Assembly: GCF_000420405.1 (NCBI RefSeq)
Contig: NZ_ATUW01000001.1
Coordinates: 91,072-155,071 of the forward strand
DNA from: Winkia neuii subsp. neuii DSM 8576
GTDB lineage: Bacteria; Actinomycetota; Actinomycetes; Actinomycetales; Actinomycetaceae
DNA: 64,000 nucleotides
Direction of reading: 5' to 3'
Part shown: positions 53,509 through 61,671 of the stretch, in pieces
Layout of the letters: every line of letters begins with the position of its first letter
Numbering within the stretch: position 1 is the stretch's first letter
The notes under the pieces: generated by a model
Seen by the model: the letters and a program-made list of their open reading frames with translations, nothing else
Told to the model about the DNA's origin: nothing
Databases searched by the model: none
Program-made: the position numbers and the translations under genes

Positions 53509-54285
53509 CTAAACCCGCACTACGGGCGCACCCGGCACACGCCCGGCATCCACCGGCCGCAATTGCCTACCCGTAATCACTACCTCCACGTCCGAAGTGT
53601 TACCGAACGTAGCGAACAGGCTGTGGCCGAACTTGGAATGGTCGGCAACCAAAATAGCTCGCTTTGCAGCCGTGAGTGCCGCCCTCTTCACAGAGGCCAC
53701 AGCCGGATCGGGCGTGGACAAATTTCCCCTGCGGCTAATCCCATTAGTGCCAATAAAAGCCAGATCGAATGTCATTTGCCCGATCGTCTGCAATGCCCAA
53801 TGGTCTACCACCCCACCCGTGATTGAGCGCACCCGCCCTCCGGCAATAATCGCGGTGACCCCGGGCAACAACGCTACCTTTTGGGCCGTATCCAGCGAAG
53901 TGGTAACGATCGTCAGATCGCGTGTTTGCAAAAACTGGGGAATTAGTGAGGGCAAAAATCCCTCGTCGATGAAAAGCACCTGAGGCTGGCCGGCACGAGC
54001 AGCCGCCTCCTTTGCGATCGCCGTTTTTTCGGCAACAAAACTCTCTTGACGATCGGCCCAAGCACGTTCAAAACTGCCCGTTTCGACCGCCCGGGCAGTG
54101 CCGTAAGAACGGGAGACCTGGCCCCTTTCTTCAAGCAGACGTAAATCCCGGCGCACAGTTTGCGGCGACACCCCAAAACGGTCGACTAGGTCGGCAACCG
54201 CCTTAGCGCCCTCATGCTGCAACAACTTCAGCATTTGTGTCCGCCGCTCTGCAGGCACCTGTTGATTGCGCGCAATAGAACCCAT
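53509..54285 (-). CDS. DeoR/GlpR family regulator
   Basis: 258 residues. The N-terminal HTH is AERRTQMLKLLQHEGAKAVADLVDRFGVSPQTVRRDLRLLEERG. The sensor domain shows VLFIDEGFLPSLIP, GVTAIIAGGRVRSITGGVVDHWALQTIG, and FIGTNGISRRGNLSTPDPAVASVKRAALTAAKRAILVADHSKFG, the sugar-phosphate binding part. Upstream and co-directional with the polyol permease and dehydrogenase genes, it is their probable repressor. Confidence 0.92.
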   Translation of the reverse strand: MGSIARNQQVPAERRTQMLKLLQHEGAKAVADLVDRFGVSPQTVRRDLRLLEERGQVSRSYGTARAVETGSFERAWADRQESFVAEKTAIAKEAAARAGQPQVLFIDEGFLPSLIPQFLQTRDLTIVTTSLDTAQKVALLPGVTAIIAGGRVRSITGGVVDHWALQTIGQMTFDLAFIGTNGISRRGNLSTPDPAVASVKRAALTAAKRAILVADHSKFGHSLFATFGNTSDVEVVITGRQLRPVDAGRVPGAPVVRV

Positions 54286-54414
54286 GCCCCAAAACTACCC
54301 CGACACCCGTGAACGCGATACTTTTGAGGAAAAGCGCCGGGAGCTTACGGGAAGCACTCGAGGGCAAATTTTAGGATAAAGCAGTAAAAGCGCACGGCAA
54401 GCACAGGGGGAACA

Positions 54415-54957
54415 ATGGCAAATATTCCGTGGGGGATGGTCCGCAAGGCTACCCGCCTACTACTACGGGCTCTGAACAAAGGCGGCAGTCAGGGTAAAAG
54501 CGGGGGCGCAAACGGCGGGTCTACGCAAGGCGCGCCCTCGGGAGCAAAGGCCCGCTACCTGCGTAAAGGGGCGCCACTTCCTAAATTTGACTATGCTCCC
54601 GCCCGCGACGGGGATGCCGATCCGGGCGAGGTCGTGTGGACGTGGGTTCCCTACGAAGAGGATGCCTCCCGTGGCAAGGACCGGCCGGTGCTGGTGCTGG
54701 CGTATTCGGGCGCGGAGGTAATCTGCGCGCAGCTGACCAGCAAAGATCACGATCGCGACGCCGCCCAGGAGGCCAGGTGGGGCCGCTACTGGATGGACAT
54801 TGGCACCGGCAATTGGGATTCTAAGCGCCGCCCGTCCGAGGTGCGCTTAGACCGGCTACTCTCCGTGCCGCAGGATGCTGTTCGGCGCGAGGGCGGACGC
54901 CTAAACAAACATACCTACAACCAAGTTGTAGCCCAGATTCAGAAAATCCAAGGATAG
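54415..54957 (+). CDS. PemK/MazF-family toxin-like protein
   Basis: 180 residues. The first 65 are a basic, Gly/Ser-rich linker (SQGKSGGANGGSTQGAPS). From about 75 comes the PemK/MazF fold: GEVVWTWVPYEEDASRGKDRPVLVLAYSGAEVICAQLTSKDHDRD and RPSEVRLDRLLSVPQDAVRREGGRL. Such proteins are ribosome-independent mRNA endonucleases in toxin-antitoxin pairs. No antitoxin gene lies beside it, and related long actinobacterial forms are often solitary, so it may act as a regulator. Confidence 0.85.
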   Translation: MANIPWGMVRKATRLLLRALNKGGSQGKSGGANGGSTQGAPSGAKARYLRKGAPLPKFDYAPARDGDADPGEVVWTWVPYEEDASRGKDRPVLVLAYSGAEVICAQLTSKDHDRDAAQEARWGRYWMDIGTGNWDSKRRPSEVRLDRLLSVPQDAVRREGGRLNKHTYNQVVAQIQKIQG

Positions 54958-55122
54958 CGCGCCCGCATGCGCAAGACGCGACGAGCGCCCTGCAGCCCTA
55001 GGTCGGAAAGTAGGGGCGCCCTCGCGCCTGCGCTTTAAAAGCCACGTTCGCACCGGGAGCACACACCGCCATTATGAACCTATGGTCTGCACACTATTTC
55101 GTGGCACTGATTTCAGTGAAAA

Positions 55123-55437
55123 TTAATCTAACTTCTTTTCTTTGCCGGCCGCTTCGGGGGTATTAGTATTATTAGCGTCGGCCTGTTTGAGCCGCTGATC
55201 CCTCTTGTTGTAGTAAGAGACCGTGTGCACCCAAACCGCGAGGGCAACAAGGTCAATTGCAAGTGCCCAAAATCCAATAATTCCGTGTGCTGCGTATGCA
55301 AAGGTAATCGCCGCTAGGCAAAGGCAATTTGCTTTTGCCTGGGGCGTTAGCTTTCGATATCGCACTAGTAGGTAGCCGAGTGAACCAACCCCAACCGAAC
55401 CGCCCACGATAAGCTCTGCGAGCATTACTCTATTCAT
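55123..55437 (-). CDS. Small membrane protein, array copy 3 (possible immunity protein)
   Basis: 104 residues. Helices at about 7-26, 37-58 and 60-80, with a lysine-rich charged tail. It shares RYRKLxPxxxxxC(L/I)CL and the preceding IVGG(S/T)(V/I)G(V/I)G segment with the 105-residue protein at 55801, and so is a clear paralogue. Its start at 55435-55437 lies four bases after a displaced copy of the C-terminal tail of the 177-residue protein, just as the 105-residue copy starts at the stop of the whole protein. This fits an immunity gene that has kept the end of its former toxin partner. Confidence 0.75.
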   Translation of the reverse strand: MNRVMLAELIVGGSVGVGSLGYLLVRYRKLTPQAKANCLCLAAITFAYAAHGIIGFWALAIDLVALAVWVHTVSYYNKRDQRLKQADANNTNTPEAAGKEKKLD

Positions 55438-55440
55438 AAT

Positions 55441-55542
55441 TCACTTACCTTGTACAAGTCGTATACAGCCTCCGAAACCTAATAACTCCCAGATAGCATC
55501 AGCTAAGAACGGCCAGGCGGTTTTAGCGAGAACCTTTTCTTG
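55441..55542 (-). pseudogene. Displaced C-terminal tail of the 177-residue array protein
   Basis: Minus-strand frame over 33 codons: it reads QEKVLAKTAWPFLADAIWEL then LGFGGCIRLVQGK and TGA. The end of the whole protein at 56115 reads ISAAWPIVADWIWDLLGFGG then CKQLVTGK. More than half of the residues are identical. There is no start or upstream homology, and it overlaps the end of the 93-residue gene. It is a relic of a second toxin-like gene, placed before the third membrane gene. Confidence 0.8.
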
Positions 55543-55804
55543 AAGTTGCCTGCTCCTTTCCACGACTGAGGTACTTATGGGAACGGGCAAACCACCAAAA
55601 GATCATTACGCCTACCGAACCAACTACCACGAGTACCGGATGTCTCCATTTCAGCGGATGGATCACTGCCAGCACCATGAGACACAAACAGTTAAACCTA
55701 CTTGCCCTTGTAAGCTTCCTACCCATTACGAGCATGTAAACAAGGCAGCAGACCGTTACACCAGCACATAGCCATATAGTAATTAGGTACACCCTACCCA
55801 TCAT
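55523..55804 (-). CDS. Small membrane protein, array copy 2
   Basis: 93 residues. Helices at about 5-25 and 45-70. It shares the central GRKLTRASRFNCLCL with the paralogues and differs elsewhere. The start overlaps the stop of the copy-1 gene (ATGA). The 3' end overlaps the displaced tail. Likely a diverged member of the same putative immunity family. Confidence 0.7.
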   Translation of the reverse strand: MMGRVYLITIWLCAGVTVCCLVYMLVMGRKLTRASRFNCLCLMVLAVIHPLKWRHPVLVVVGSVGVMIFWWFARSHKYLSRGKEQATSRKGSR

Positions 55805-56118
55805 GAATCATCCTGGCGCTTTTCTTTGCTGGTCGCATCAGATGCGTCAGCTTTAGCTCGCATCTGCCCATCTTCTTTTTTTCTTAGATAAATCTGGGAA
55901 CCTAACCAGACTATAATAATAGCTACGTATATCAGCCCCGCCTTGATACCAACATAACCCCGTATCATAACAGCGAAACCAAGCGCTATCAGGCATATAC
56001 AGCTCATTCTATCCCGCGGGCCTAATTTTCGATATCGCCTCACCGTGTAGTAAAGCGCCCCAATTCCGATTGTTCCGCCCACTATTAAATAAAAAAGTAA
56101 TTCACGATTCATATTCAT
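55801..56118 (-). CDS. Small membrane protein, array copy 1 (possible immunity protein)
   Basis: 105 residues. Membrane helices at about 6-25, 42-58 and 62-78, and a charged C-terminus rich in Lys, Glu and Asp. It follows directly on the 177-residue gene (stop-start overlap ATGA), so both come from one message. Its close paralogues are the next two genes. Membrane proteins in such positions commonly protect the producer from a toxic partner; this is inferred from the array layout. Confidence 0.75.
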   Translation of the reverse strand: MNMNRELLFYLIVGGTIGIGALYYTVRRYRKLGPRDRMSCICLIALGFAVMIRGYVGIKAGLIYVAIIIVWLGSQIYLRKKEDGQMRAKADASDATSKEKRQDDS

Positions 56119-56648
56119 TTACCTGTTACGAGCTGCTTGCATCCTCCAAACCCCAATAAATCCCATATCCAATCGGCGACAATAGGCCAGGCAGCACTGA
56201 TCAACGCTTTGTCTTTAGAGTTCAAGGTTACTGAGGGTAAATGCTTGCGTACACTTTGCACTACTTTGCTCCGCAGGACTTGCACAGCTTTTTTCGCGAT
56301 TGCCTTTACTGCTTTCTCCATTCCACCGATCTTGTCGATAGCCGCAGCTATCTTCTTGGTTTTCCTGAGTTTGTTCAAAAACGATACGAGTTTAGGAACT
56401 CTACTGGCTACAGCAGCCCCACCAGTAGCTACTAGAGGCGCAATGTCAACGGCGCACTTTGCCGCCGTCGCAGCCCACCACCCAGCATCTGGATCCAGCG
56501 TTAGAGGGTACTTTGCATTCTTTGTATCAACAATCTGCGCCGACATATCCGAGCTAATTACTTCACCTCTTCTTGCTCCATTGCGTAAGGCACGATACCC
56601 GTTCAGACAATGCTTCGCATCCTCAGGAAACAAGTTTTCCCGCATCAT
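56115..56648 (-). CDS. Cationic 177-residue protein, toxin-like, head of the array
   Basis: 177 residues from the ATG at 56646-56648; no strong ribosome site. No signal peptide. The first 60 residues are polar; around 62-72 is AGWWAATAAKCAV, then a hydrophobic segment and a lysine-rich amphipathic region (VSFLNKLRKTKKIAAAIDK...AVKAIAKKAVQVLRSKVV). The end is a hydrophobic, Trp-rich tail (ISAAWPIVADWIWDLLGFGG, CKQLV) that exists in a second, orphan copy. Cationic amphipathic body, hydrophobic end and a following membrane partner are those of bacteriocin or polymorphic toxin tips. No family is recognised, so this is an inference from form and neighbourhood. Confidence 0.7.
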   Translation of the reverse strand: MMRENLFPEDAKHCLNGYRALRNGARRGEVISSDMSAQIVDTKNAKYPLTLDPDAGWWAATAAKCAVDIAPLVATGGAAVASRVPKLVSFLNKLRKTKKIAAAIDKIGGMEKAVKAIAKKAVQVLRSKVVQSVRKHLPSVTLNSKDKALISAAWPIVADWIWDLLGFGGCKQLVTGK

Positions 56649-56696
56649 TACAGTGTTTTAATGCGCGAGTGGGACGGCCCAGTGCCATTTGCAAGA

Positions 56697-56870
56697 GCTT
56701 GGGAAGGTAGTGTGCGCTCTGGGCGCGGACGGGCATTTGCGCGAAGCGCAAGGGCGGGAGCGCACGCTACCTTCCCAAGCGCGCATTGGACAGGCGCTTG
56801 CGTGAAAGCGTGAGAGCGGGAGCGCACACCACTATCCCAAGTACGGACAGGCGCTTGCGCGAAGGTGTGC
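56697..56870. repeat. Hairpin-rich GC repeat (BIME/MITE-like)
   Basis: A stem of 23 pairs (GCTTGGGAAGGTAG at 56697-56710 with CTACCTTCCCAAGC at 56767-56780, extended over TGTGCGCTC / GAGCGCACG with one wobble) encloses a smaller TTGCGC-GAA-GCGCAA hairpin (56737-56751). The right arm is partly repeated at 56814-56841, and GGACAGGCGCTTGCG occurs twice (56789 and 56845). No transposase is present. The stretch from 56871 to 57098 holds only the control region of the next gene. Confidence 0.7.
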
Positions 56871-57098
56871 CGCTTCGTGGGGAAAATGAAATCCTCGAGT
56901 TTAGCTACTAAACGTGAGCGCGGTCTCTATTCTTGGGACTAAACACCTAAGAAATTCGCTCAGTCTCTATATAGCGACATTCGATCCCATATCTGACACC
57001 GCAGAGCGGCATATCCCGGAAAATCCCCACCATCTCTCCCATAGGTTTTTGCCGTAATCCAGAACCCACGGCGCGATCAACGCAGATTGGAGATTACG

Positions 57099-58244
57099 GT
57101 GTCATACCAATTAAATTCCGAGCAGGAACTACTACGCGACTTCGTGCGCGACTTCGCTAAAACCAAGCTTGAGCCCCTTGCCGCCAAAGCAGACGAGAAG
57201 GGTGAGTTTGACCAGGCCTCCTACGACGCACTTCTGGAAGCAGGCTTCGCTGCCCCAGGTATTCCCGAAGAATATGGTGGGGACGGAATCGACTCGGTGT
57301 CTATGGCTATCGTCATGGAAGAAATCGCCCGCGTCAACGCCTCGGCTTCGACCATTCTGAGCTCCAACAAGTTGGGCATGATTCCGCTAATGCTGTACGG
57401 CACGGAAGAGCAGCGCAAGACCTACCTTCCCCCTGTTGCTGCGGGTGAAGCAATGTTCGGCTACGCGCTCAGCGAGTGGAATGCCGGTTCTGATCCGGGT
57501 GCTATGACCTGCATGGCTAAAGAGGACGGCGACGATTACGTAATTAACGGCACTAAAGCCTGGGTTACCTCGGCGGGTATCGCTAAGTACATTGTGCTGT
57601 TTGCGGTCACTGATCCTGACGACAAGCGTCACCGCATTACCGCGTTCATGTTGCATGCTGACGACGAGGGAATTTCCCTGGGTGCGCCCGAACACAAGAT
57701 GGGTATTCGCGGGTCTGTAACCCGTGAAATGGTGCTGAAAGATGTGCGCATCCCCGCTTCCCGCATGTTGGGTAAGCGCGGGCATGGCCTATCTTTGGCG
57801 TTGGGCACTTTGGATCACACTCGCATTTCGATTGCCGCCCAGTCGGTTGGCATTGCCCAGGGCGCAATCGATCAGGCCGCAGAGTATGTTACTAAGCGCG
57901 AACAGTTTGGCGCTCCCCTAGCTAAGTTGCAGGGCATCCAGTTCATGTTGGCTGACATGGCTATGAAGACGGAGGCTGCCCGCCAGCTCACTTACGCCGC
58001 CGCGGATCGTTCTGGCACTAAGGCTGAGGACCTTACTTTCTTTGGGGCAAGCGCAAAGTGTTTCGCCTCCGACACGGCTATGGCGGTAACCACCGATGCC
58101 GTCCAGCTGCTTGGCGGCCTCGGCTACTCGAAGGAATCCCCAGTGGAGCGCATGATGCGCGACGCGAAAGTCACCCAGATTTACGAGGGCACTAACCAGA
58201 TCCAGCGCATCGTGATTGCCCGTCAATTGCTGAAGAACTACTAA
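57099..58244 (+). CDS. Acyl-CoA dehydrogenase
   Basis: 381 residues from the GTG at 57099; a TTG at 57087 is in frame, but GGAGA at 57089 fits the GTG. Family features: helical N-domain, FGYALSEWNAGSDPGAMTCMAK (FAD/substrate), NGTKAWVTSAG, GIRGSVTREMVLKDVRIPASRMLG and VEYEGTNQIQR-like end (QIYEGTNQIQRIVIARQLL) with the catalytic glutamate. Its place at the head of an operon with CoA-transferase and FixABCX likens it to CaiA, which takes electrons from FixC through ETF. Confidence 0.92.
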   Translation: MSYQLNSEQELLRDFVRDFAKTKLEPLAAKADEKGEFDQASYDALLEAGFAAPGIPEEYGGDGIDSVSMAIVMEEIARVNASASTILSSNKLGMIPLMLYGTEEQRKTYLPPVAAGEAMFGYALSEWNAGSDPGAMTCMAKEDGDDYVINGTKAWVTSAGIAKYIVLFAVTDPDDKRHRITAFMLHADDEGISLGAPEHKMGIRGSVTREMVLKDVRIPASRMLGKRGHGLSLALGTLDHTRISIAAQSVGIAQGAIDQAAEYVTKREQFGAPLAKLQGIQFMLADMAMKTEAARQLTYAAADRSGTKAEDLTFFGASAKCFASDTAMAVTTDAVQLLGGLGYSKESPVERMMRDAKVTQIYEGTNQIQRIVIARQLLKNY

Positions 58245-58260
58245 ATTTTCAGGACCAACC

Positions 58261-59730
58261 ATGGCTACAAAAGAAGGCTCTTCCACGAGTAAAAAGTCTG
58301 AGGGTTCAAACTTAGAATCGCGGACTATCGAACCCGTGCCGCGTTCAGAGCGGCATGGCAAAGCCTCCAGCCAATTCACCCTGTGGCTCGGGGCGAACTT
58401 ACAGATCACCGCTATTGTCAACGGCACTTTGGGGGTGCTTGTTGGTGCCGACCCAATTTGGGCGATCATTGGCATGTTAATTGGCAACGTGCTTGCCGGT
58501 GCCGTAACCGCCCTCCACTCGGCGCAAGGACCCAAGTTGGGCTTGCCGCAGATGATTTCCTCCCGCGCCCAATTTGGCGTGTACGGGGCGATTTTGCCGC
58601 TGGTTTTAACAGTGCTCATGTACATTGGCTTCGCTGGTACCGGCACAGTCCTATCCGGGCAGGCTATAAACCGCATGTTCGGCATGGGAATTGAACGGCC
58701 CACGTTCGGCATCATCATTTTCGGTGTTATCACCGCGATCATTGCCGTGCTCGGTTACAAGTACATTCACAAGCTGGGGAACCTGGCCTCCTGGGCGGGC
58801 CTGATCATGCTCGCCTACCTGGGGATTCGCATGTTCACCAAGTACGACGTGTTCGCTGCCTTCCACGGCAACCATTTCCACTTCGTATCTTTCCTCTTGT
58901 GTATCGCCCTCGGCGCAGGCTGGCAGCTGACTTTCGGCCCTTACGTGGCTGACTACTCGCGCTACCTGCCGTTCGAGACGTCCTCGTCCTCGGTATTCTG
59001 GTGGACTTTAGGCGGGCTCGTGTGCGGCGCCCAGATTTCGATGATCTTCGGCGTGCTTCTCGCCTCCCTTCCCACCGCAGAGGGCCAGGGCTTCATCACC
59101 AACCAGGTGGGCTTCTTGGGCACCTTGGGTGGCGGCGGCTTCATCGCGATCATCATCTACCTGGTGATAACGATCGGGAAGTTGACCGTGAACACGCTGA
59201 ACGCCTACGGCGGCTGCATGACGATCATGACCACCATGTCCTCGTTCAGCTCTGACAAGCAAAAGGGATTCAACCAGAAGGTGCGCACCGGCATCATCGT
59301 CGCATTTATCGCCGCCTCGGTAATCTTCGCCCTGGTAGCATCCGCGGACTTCTTGGCCTCCTTCAAGTCGTTCATCCTGACCTTGCTGATGGCCTTCACC
59401 CCGTGGACTGCGATCAACCTGATCGACTACTACCTGATCTCGAAGGAACGCGTCGACATTCCCGCCCTCTACGACCCGAATGGGCGCTACGGCAAATACA
59501 ACGTGCCTGCCCTTACCGCCTACATCGTTGGCATCTTGGCGCAGATCCCGTTCCTCAACTCCGATTTCTTCACCGGCCCACTAACGAAGGTGCTGGGCGG
59601 AGCTGACATTTCGTGGATTGTTGGCTTGATAGTGCCGGCGATCATCTACTGGGCGTGGGGCCGCAAGGCCGTCAGCGTGCCTGAGCACACCGTTTACTTT
59701 TACGACGACGAAAAGGAACCAGTGAAATGA
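58261..59730 (+). CDS. NCS1-family permease
   Basis: 489 residues, 12 helices. NCS1 (purine-cytosine permease) marks: TLWLGANLQITAIVNGTLG, GPKLGLPQMISSRAQFGVYG, AGWQLTFGPYVADYSRYLP, GGGGFIAIIIYLVITIGKL and FTPWTAINLIDYYLISK. NCS1 proteins import nucleobases, hydantoins, allantoin or similar with sodium or protons. In cai operons the transporter is a betaine carrier (CaiT), so the change of class here implies a different substrate. The next gene starts in its last codon (ATGA). Confidence 0.92.
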   Translation: MATKEGSSTSKKSEGSNLESRTIEPVPRSERHGKASSQFTLWLGANLQITAIVNGTLGVLVGADPIWAIIGMLIGNVLAGAVTALHSAQGPKLGLPQMISSRAQFGVYGAILPLVLTVLMYIGFAGTGTVLSGQAINRMFGMGIERPTFGIIIFGVITAIIAVLGYKYIHKLGNLASWAGLIMLAYLGIRMFTKYDVFAAFHGNHFHFVSFLLCIALGAGWQLTFGPYVADYSRYLPFETSSSSVFWWTLGGLVCGAQISMIFGVLLASLPTAEGQGFITNQVGFLGTLGGGGFIAIIIYLVITIGKLTVNTLNAYGGCMTIMTTMSSFSSDKQKGFNQKVRTGIIVAFIAASVIFALVASADFLASFKSFILTLLMAFTPWTAINLIDYYLISKERVDIPALYDPNGRYGKYNVPALTAYIVGILAQIPFLNSDFFTGPLTKVLGGADISWIVGLIVPAIIYWAWGRKAVSVPEHTVYFYDDEKEPVK

Positions 59731-60884
59731 GTGAAACTAAGGGCGTCTTAGACGGCGTCAAAGTGTTAGACCTATCCCGCGTATTGGCCGGCCCCTACTG
59801 CGCAGCCCAACTGGCTGACCTTGGTGCAGACGTGGTCAAGATTGAGTCTCCCCGCGGCGACGATGCGCGCGGGCTGGGCCCATTCAAGGACAAGGAGTCC
59901 GTCTATTTCGCGATTTTGAACCGCAACAAGCGTTCGGTGACCATGAATTTGAAGGACGAGGCCGACAAGGCGGCCTTCATGGATCTGGTGCGCGAAGCAG
60001 ACGTGCTGATTGAAAACTACAGGCCGGGGGTAACCTCCCGCCTGGGCATAGACTGGGACACTTTAAAAGAGGTAAACCCCAAGCTGATTTACGCTTCTTT
60101 GTCCGGGTTCGGCCAGGATGGTCCGTTCGCTAAGCGCCCCGCCTACGACCTGATTGTGCAGGCCATGACCGGCATCATGGATGCTACAGGGCAGGAGGGC
60201 GGAGCACCCACCCGCGTCGGCGAGTCCCTTGGCGACGTAGTTGCCGGCATGTTCATGGGTTGGTCAGTTTGCGCGGCCCTGTTCGACCGCACGCGCACCG
60301 ACCAGGGCAAACACATTGACGTTTCCATGTTTGATTCGATGCTTGCCCTGCAGGTGACTGCCGCTTCCATGCAGGCTGCCACCGGCAAACTGCCCGGACG
60401 CATTGGCAACCGCCACCCGGTATCCGTCCCCTTCGACACCTACCCCACTAAGGACGGCATGGTTGCTATCGCGGTCGCCAACGACACCCTGTGGGGGCGT
60501 CTGGCCAAGGTTATGGGCCACGAAGAACTAGCCGAAAACCCCGACTATTTGGGGGACCAGAACCGTTCGGACAAGCTCGAGGAGCTGACCGAACTTGTTT
60601 CGGACTGGACCAAGTCGCTGACCACGGAAGAAGCTTTGCAGGCCACCGAAAAGGGCGGCATTCCTGCAGCCCCGATCTGGAATTTGACCCAGGCGCTAGA
60701 TTCCGAACAGGTGCGCTATCGCAACACCCTTGGCACGTTCGACCACCCGATTATCGGTTCCACCCAATACGTGCGCTACCCGGTGCGTTTCGAAACGGAA
60801 GAACCGGACACAGAATTCACCACCGCCCCCAGCCCCGCCCTCGGCGAATCGAGTGCCGAAGACGTGTTGAAGAGCTGGAAGTAG
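59727..60884 (+). CDS. Class III CoA-transferase (CaiB/BaiF type)
   Basis: 385 residues. Opening LDGVKVLDLSRVLAGPYCAAQLADLGADVVKIESPRGDDAR, NKRSVTMNLKDEADK, GFGQDGPFAKRPAYDLIVQAMTG and the catalytic-aspartate region ESLGDVVAGMFMGW are all present. The enzyme moves CoA from a donor (such as a product acyl-CoA) to the substrate acid. It overlaps the NCS1 gene by 4 bases and is followed by fixA after 13 bases. Confidence 0.93.
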   Translation: MSETKGVLDGVKVLDLSRVLAGPYCAAQLADLGADVVKIESPRGDDARGLGPFKDKESVYFAILNRNKRSVTMNLKDEADKAAFMDLVREADVLIENYRPGVTSRLGIDWDTLKEVNPKLIYASLSGFGQDGPFAKRPAYDLIVQAMTGIMDATGQEGGAPTRVGESLGDVVAGMFMGWSVCAALFDRTRTDQGKHIDVSMFDSMLALQVTAASMQAATGKLPGRIGNRHPVSVPFDTYPTKDGMVAIAVANDTLWGRLAKVMGHEELAENPDYLGDQNRSDKLEELTELVSDWTKSLTTEEALQATEKGGIPAAPIWNLTQALDSEQVRYRNTLGTFDHPIIGSTQYVRYPVRFETEEPDTEFTTAPSPALGESSAEDVLKSWK

Positions 60885-60897
60885 TAAGGAGACAAAT

Positions 60898-61659
60898 ATG
60901 AGCGTAGTTGTCGCATACAAGTTTGCGCCCAACCCCCAAGACGCATCCGTTAGCGCAGATGGCAACGTCGATTGGGCGCGCGCGAAGGAAGCGATTAGCG
61001 AGTACGACCCGGTCGCCATCACACTCGCCCGCACTATGGCAGACGCCGAGGGCGGGGAACTAGTTGGCATCACCGTCGGGTCTAAGAAGGCGAGCGTCGG
61101 GAACGCTGTGAAGTCCGCCCTCGCCCGCGGCTTGGATCGGGCCAGGTTGGTTTCGGACGACGAAACTAAAACCTGGTCTTCACCGAAGGTTGCTTCGGCG
61201 CTTGCCGATTTAGCCTCCGACGTTGACGGGGTGAGTGCCCTGGTGACCGGTTCTGCCTCTATAGACGAGGGCGCCGGCCTAGTACCTGCCCTCGTTGCTG
61301 GGTATTTGGGTTGGCCGTGCTTTTTAGAGGTGCGCGAGGCCGAAAAAACTGAGGCCGGTTGGAAGCTGGTCCAGGAGGTTCCCGGCGGCACCCGCACCAT
61401 CGAGGTCACGGGCAACGTGGTCATCTCTGTTGCGGCCAATGCTGTAGAGGCAAAGACCCCGGGCATGCGCGACATTTTGGCCGCAGGCAAGAAGCCCTCC
61501 GAGGTGCTTTCCGCCGCTGACGTGGCTACTCACGATTGCACCGCAGAAGTTTCGGCTCGTTCCGGCGCCTCCACCCAGGATCGCGCTCACAACTTGTTCG
61601 AGGGCGAAGACGCCGCCGCCCAGCTGGCAGACGCATTGCGCGCAGCTGGCCTGAAGTAG
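60898..61659 (+). CDS. fixA: Electron transfer flavoprotein beta subunit, FixA type
   Basis: 253 residues, ATG with AAGGAG ahead. FixA-like start VVVAYKFAPNPQDASVSADG, YDPVAITLARTMADAEGGE, VGSKKASVGNAVKSALARGLDRARLV and the adenine/AMP fold region VSALVTGSASIDEGAGLVPALVAGYLG. With FixB it carries electrons to or from acyl-CoA dehydrogenase, in a line to FixC/FixX. Confidence 0.93.
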   Translation: MSVVVAYKFAPNPQDASVSADGNVDWARAKEAISEYDPVAITLARTMADAEGGELVGITVGSKKASVGNAVKSALARGLDRARLVSDDETKTWSSPKVASALADLASDVDGVSALVTGSASIDEGAGLVPALVAGYLGWPCFLEVREAEKTEAGWKLVQEVPGGTRTIEVTGNVVISVAANAVEAKTPGMRDILAAGKKPSEVLSAADVATHDCTAEVSARSGASTQDRAHNLFEGEDAAAQLADALRAAGLK

Positions 61660-61671
61660 TTAGGACTTTCA

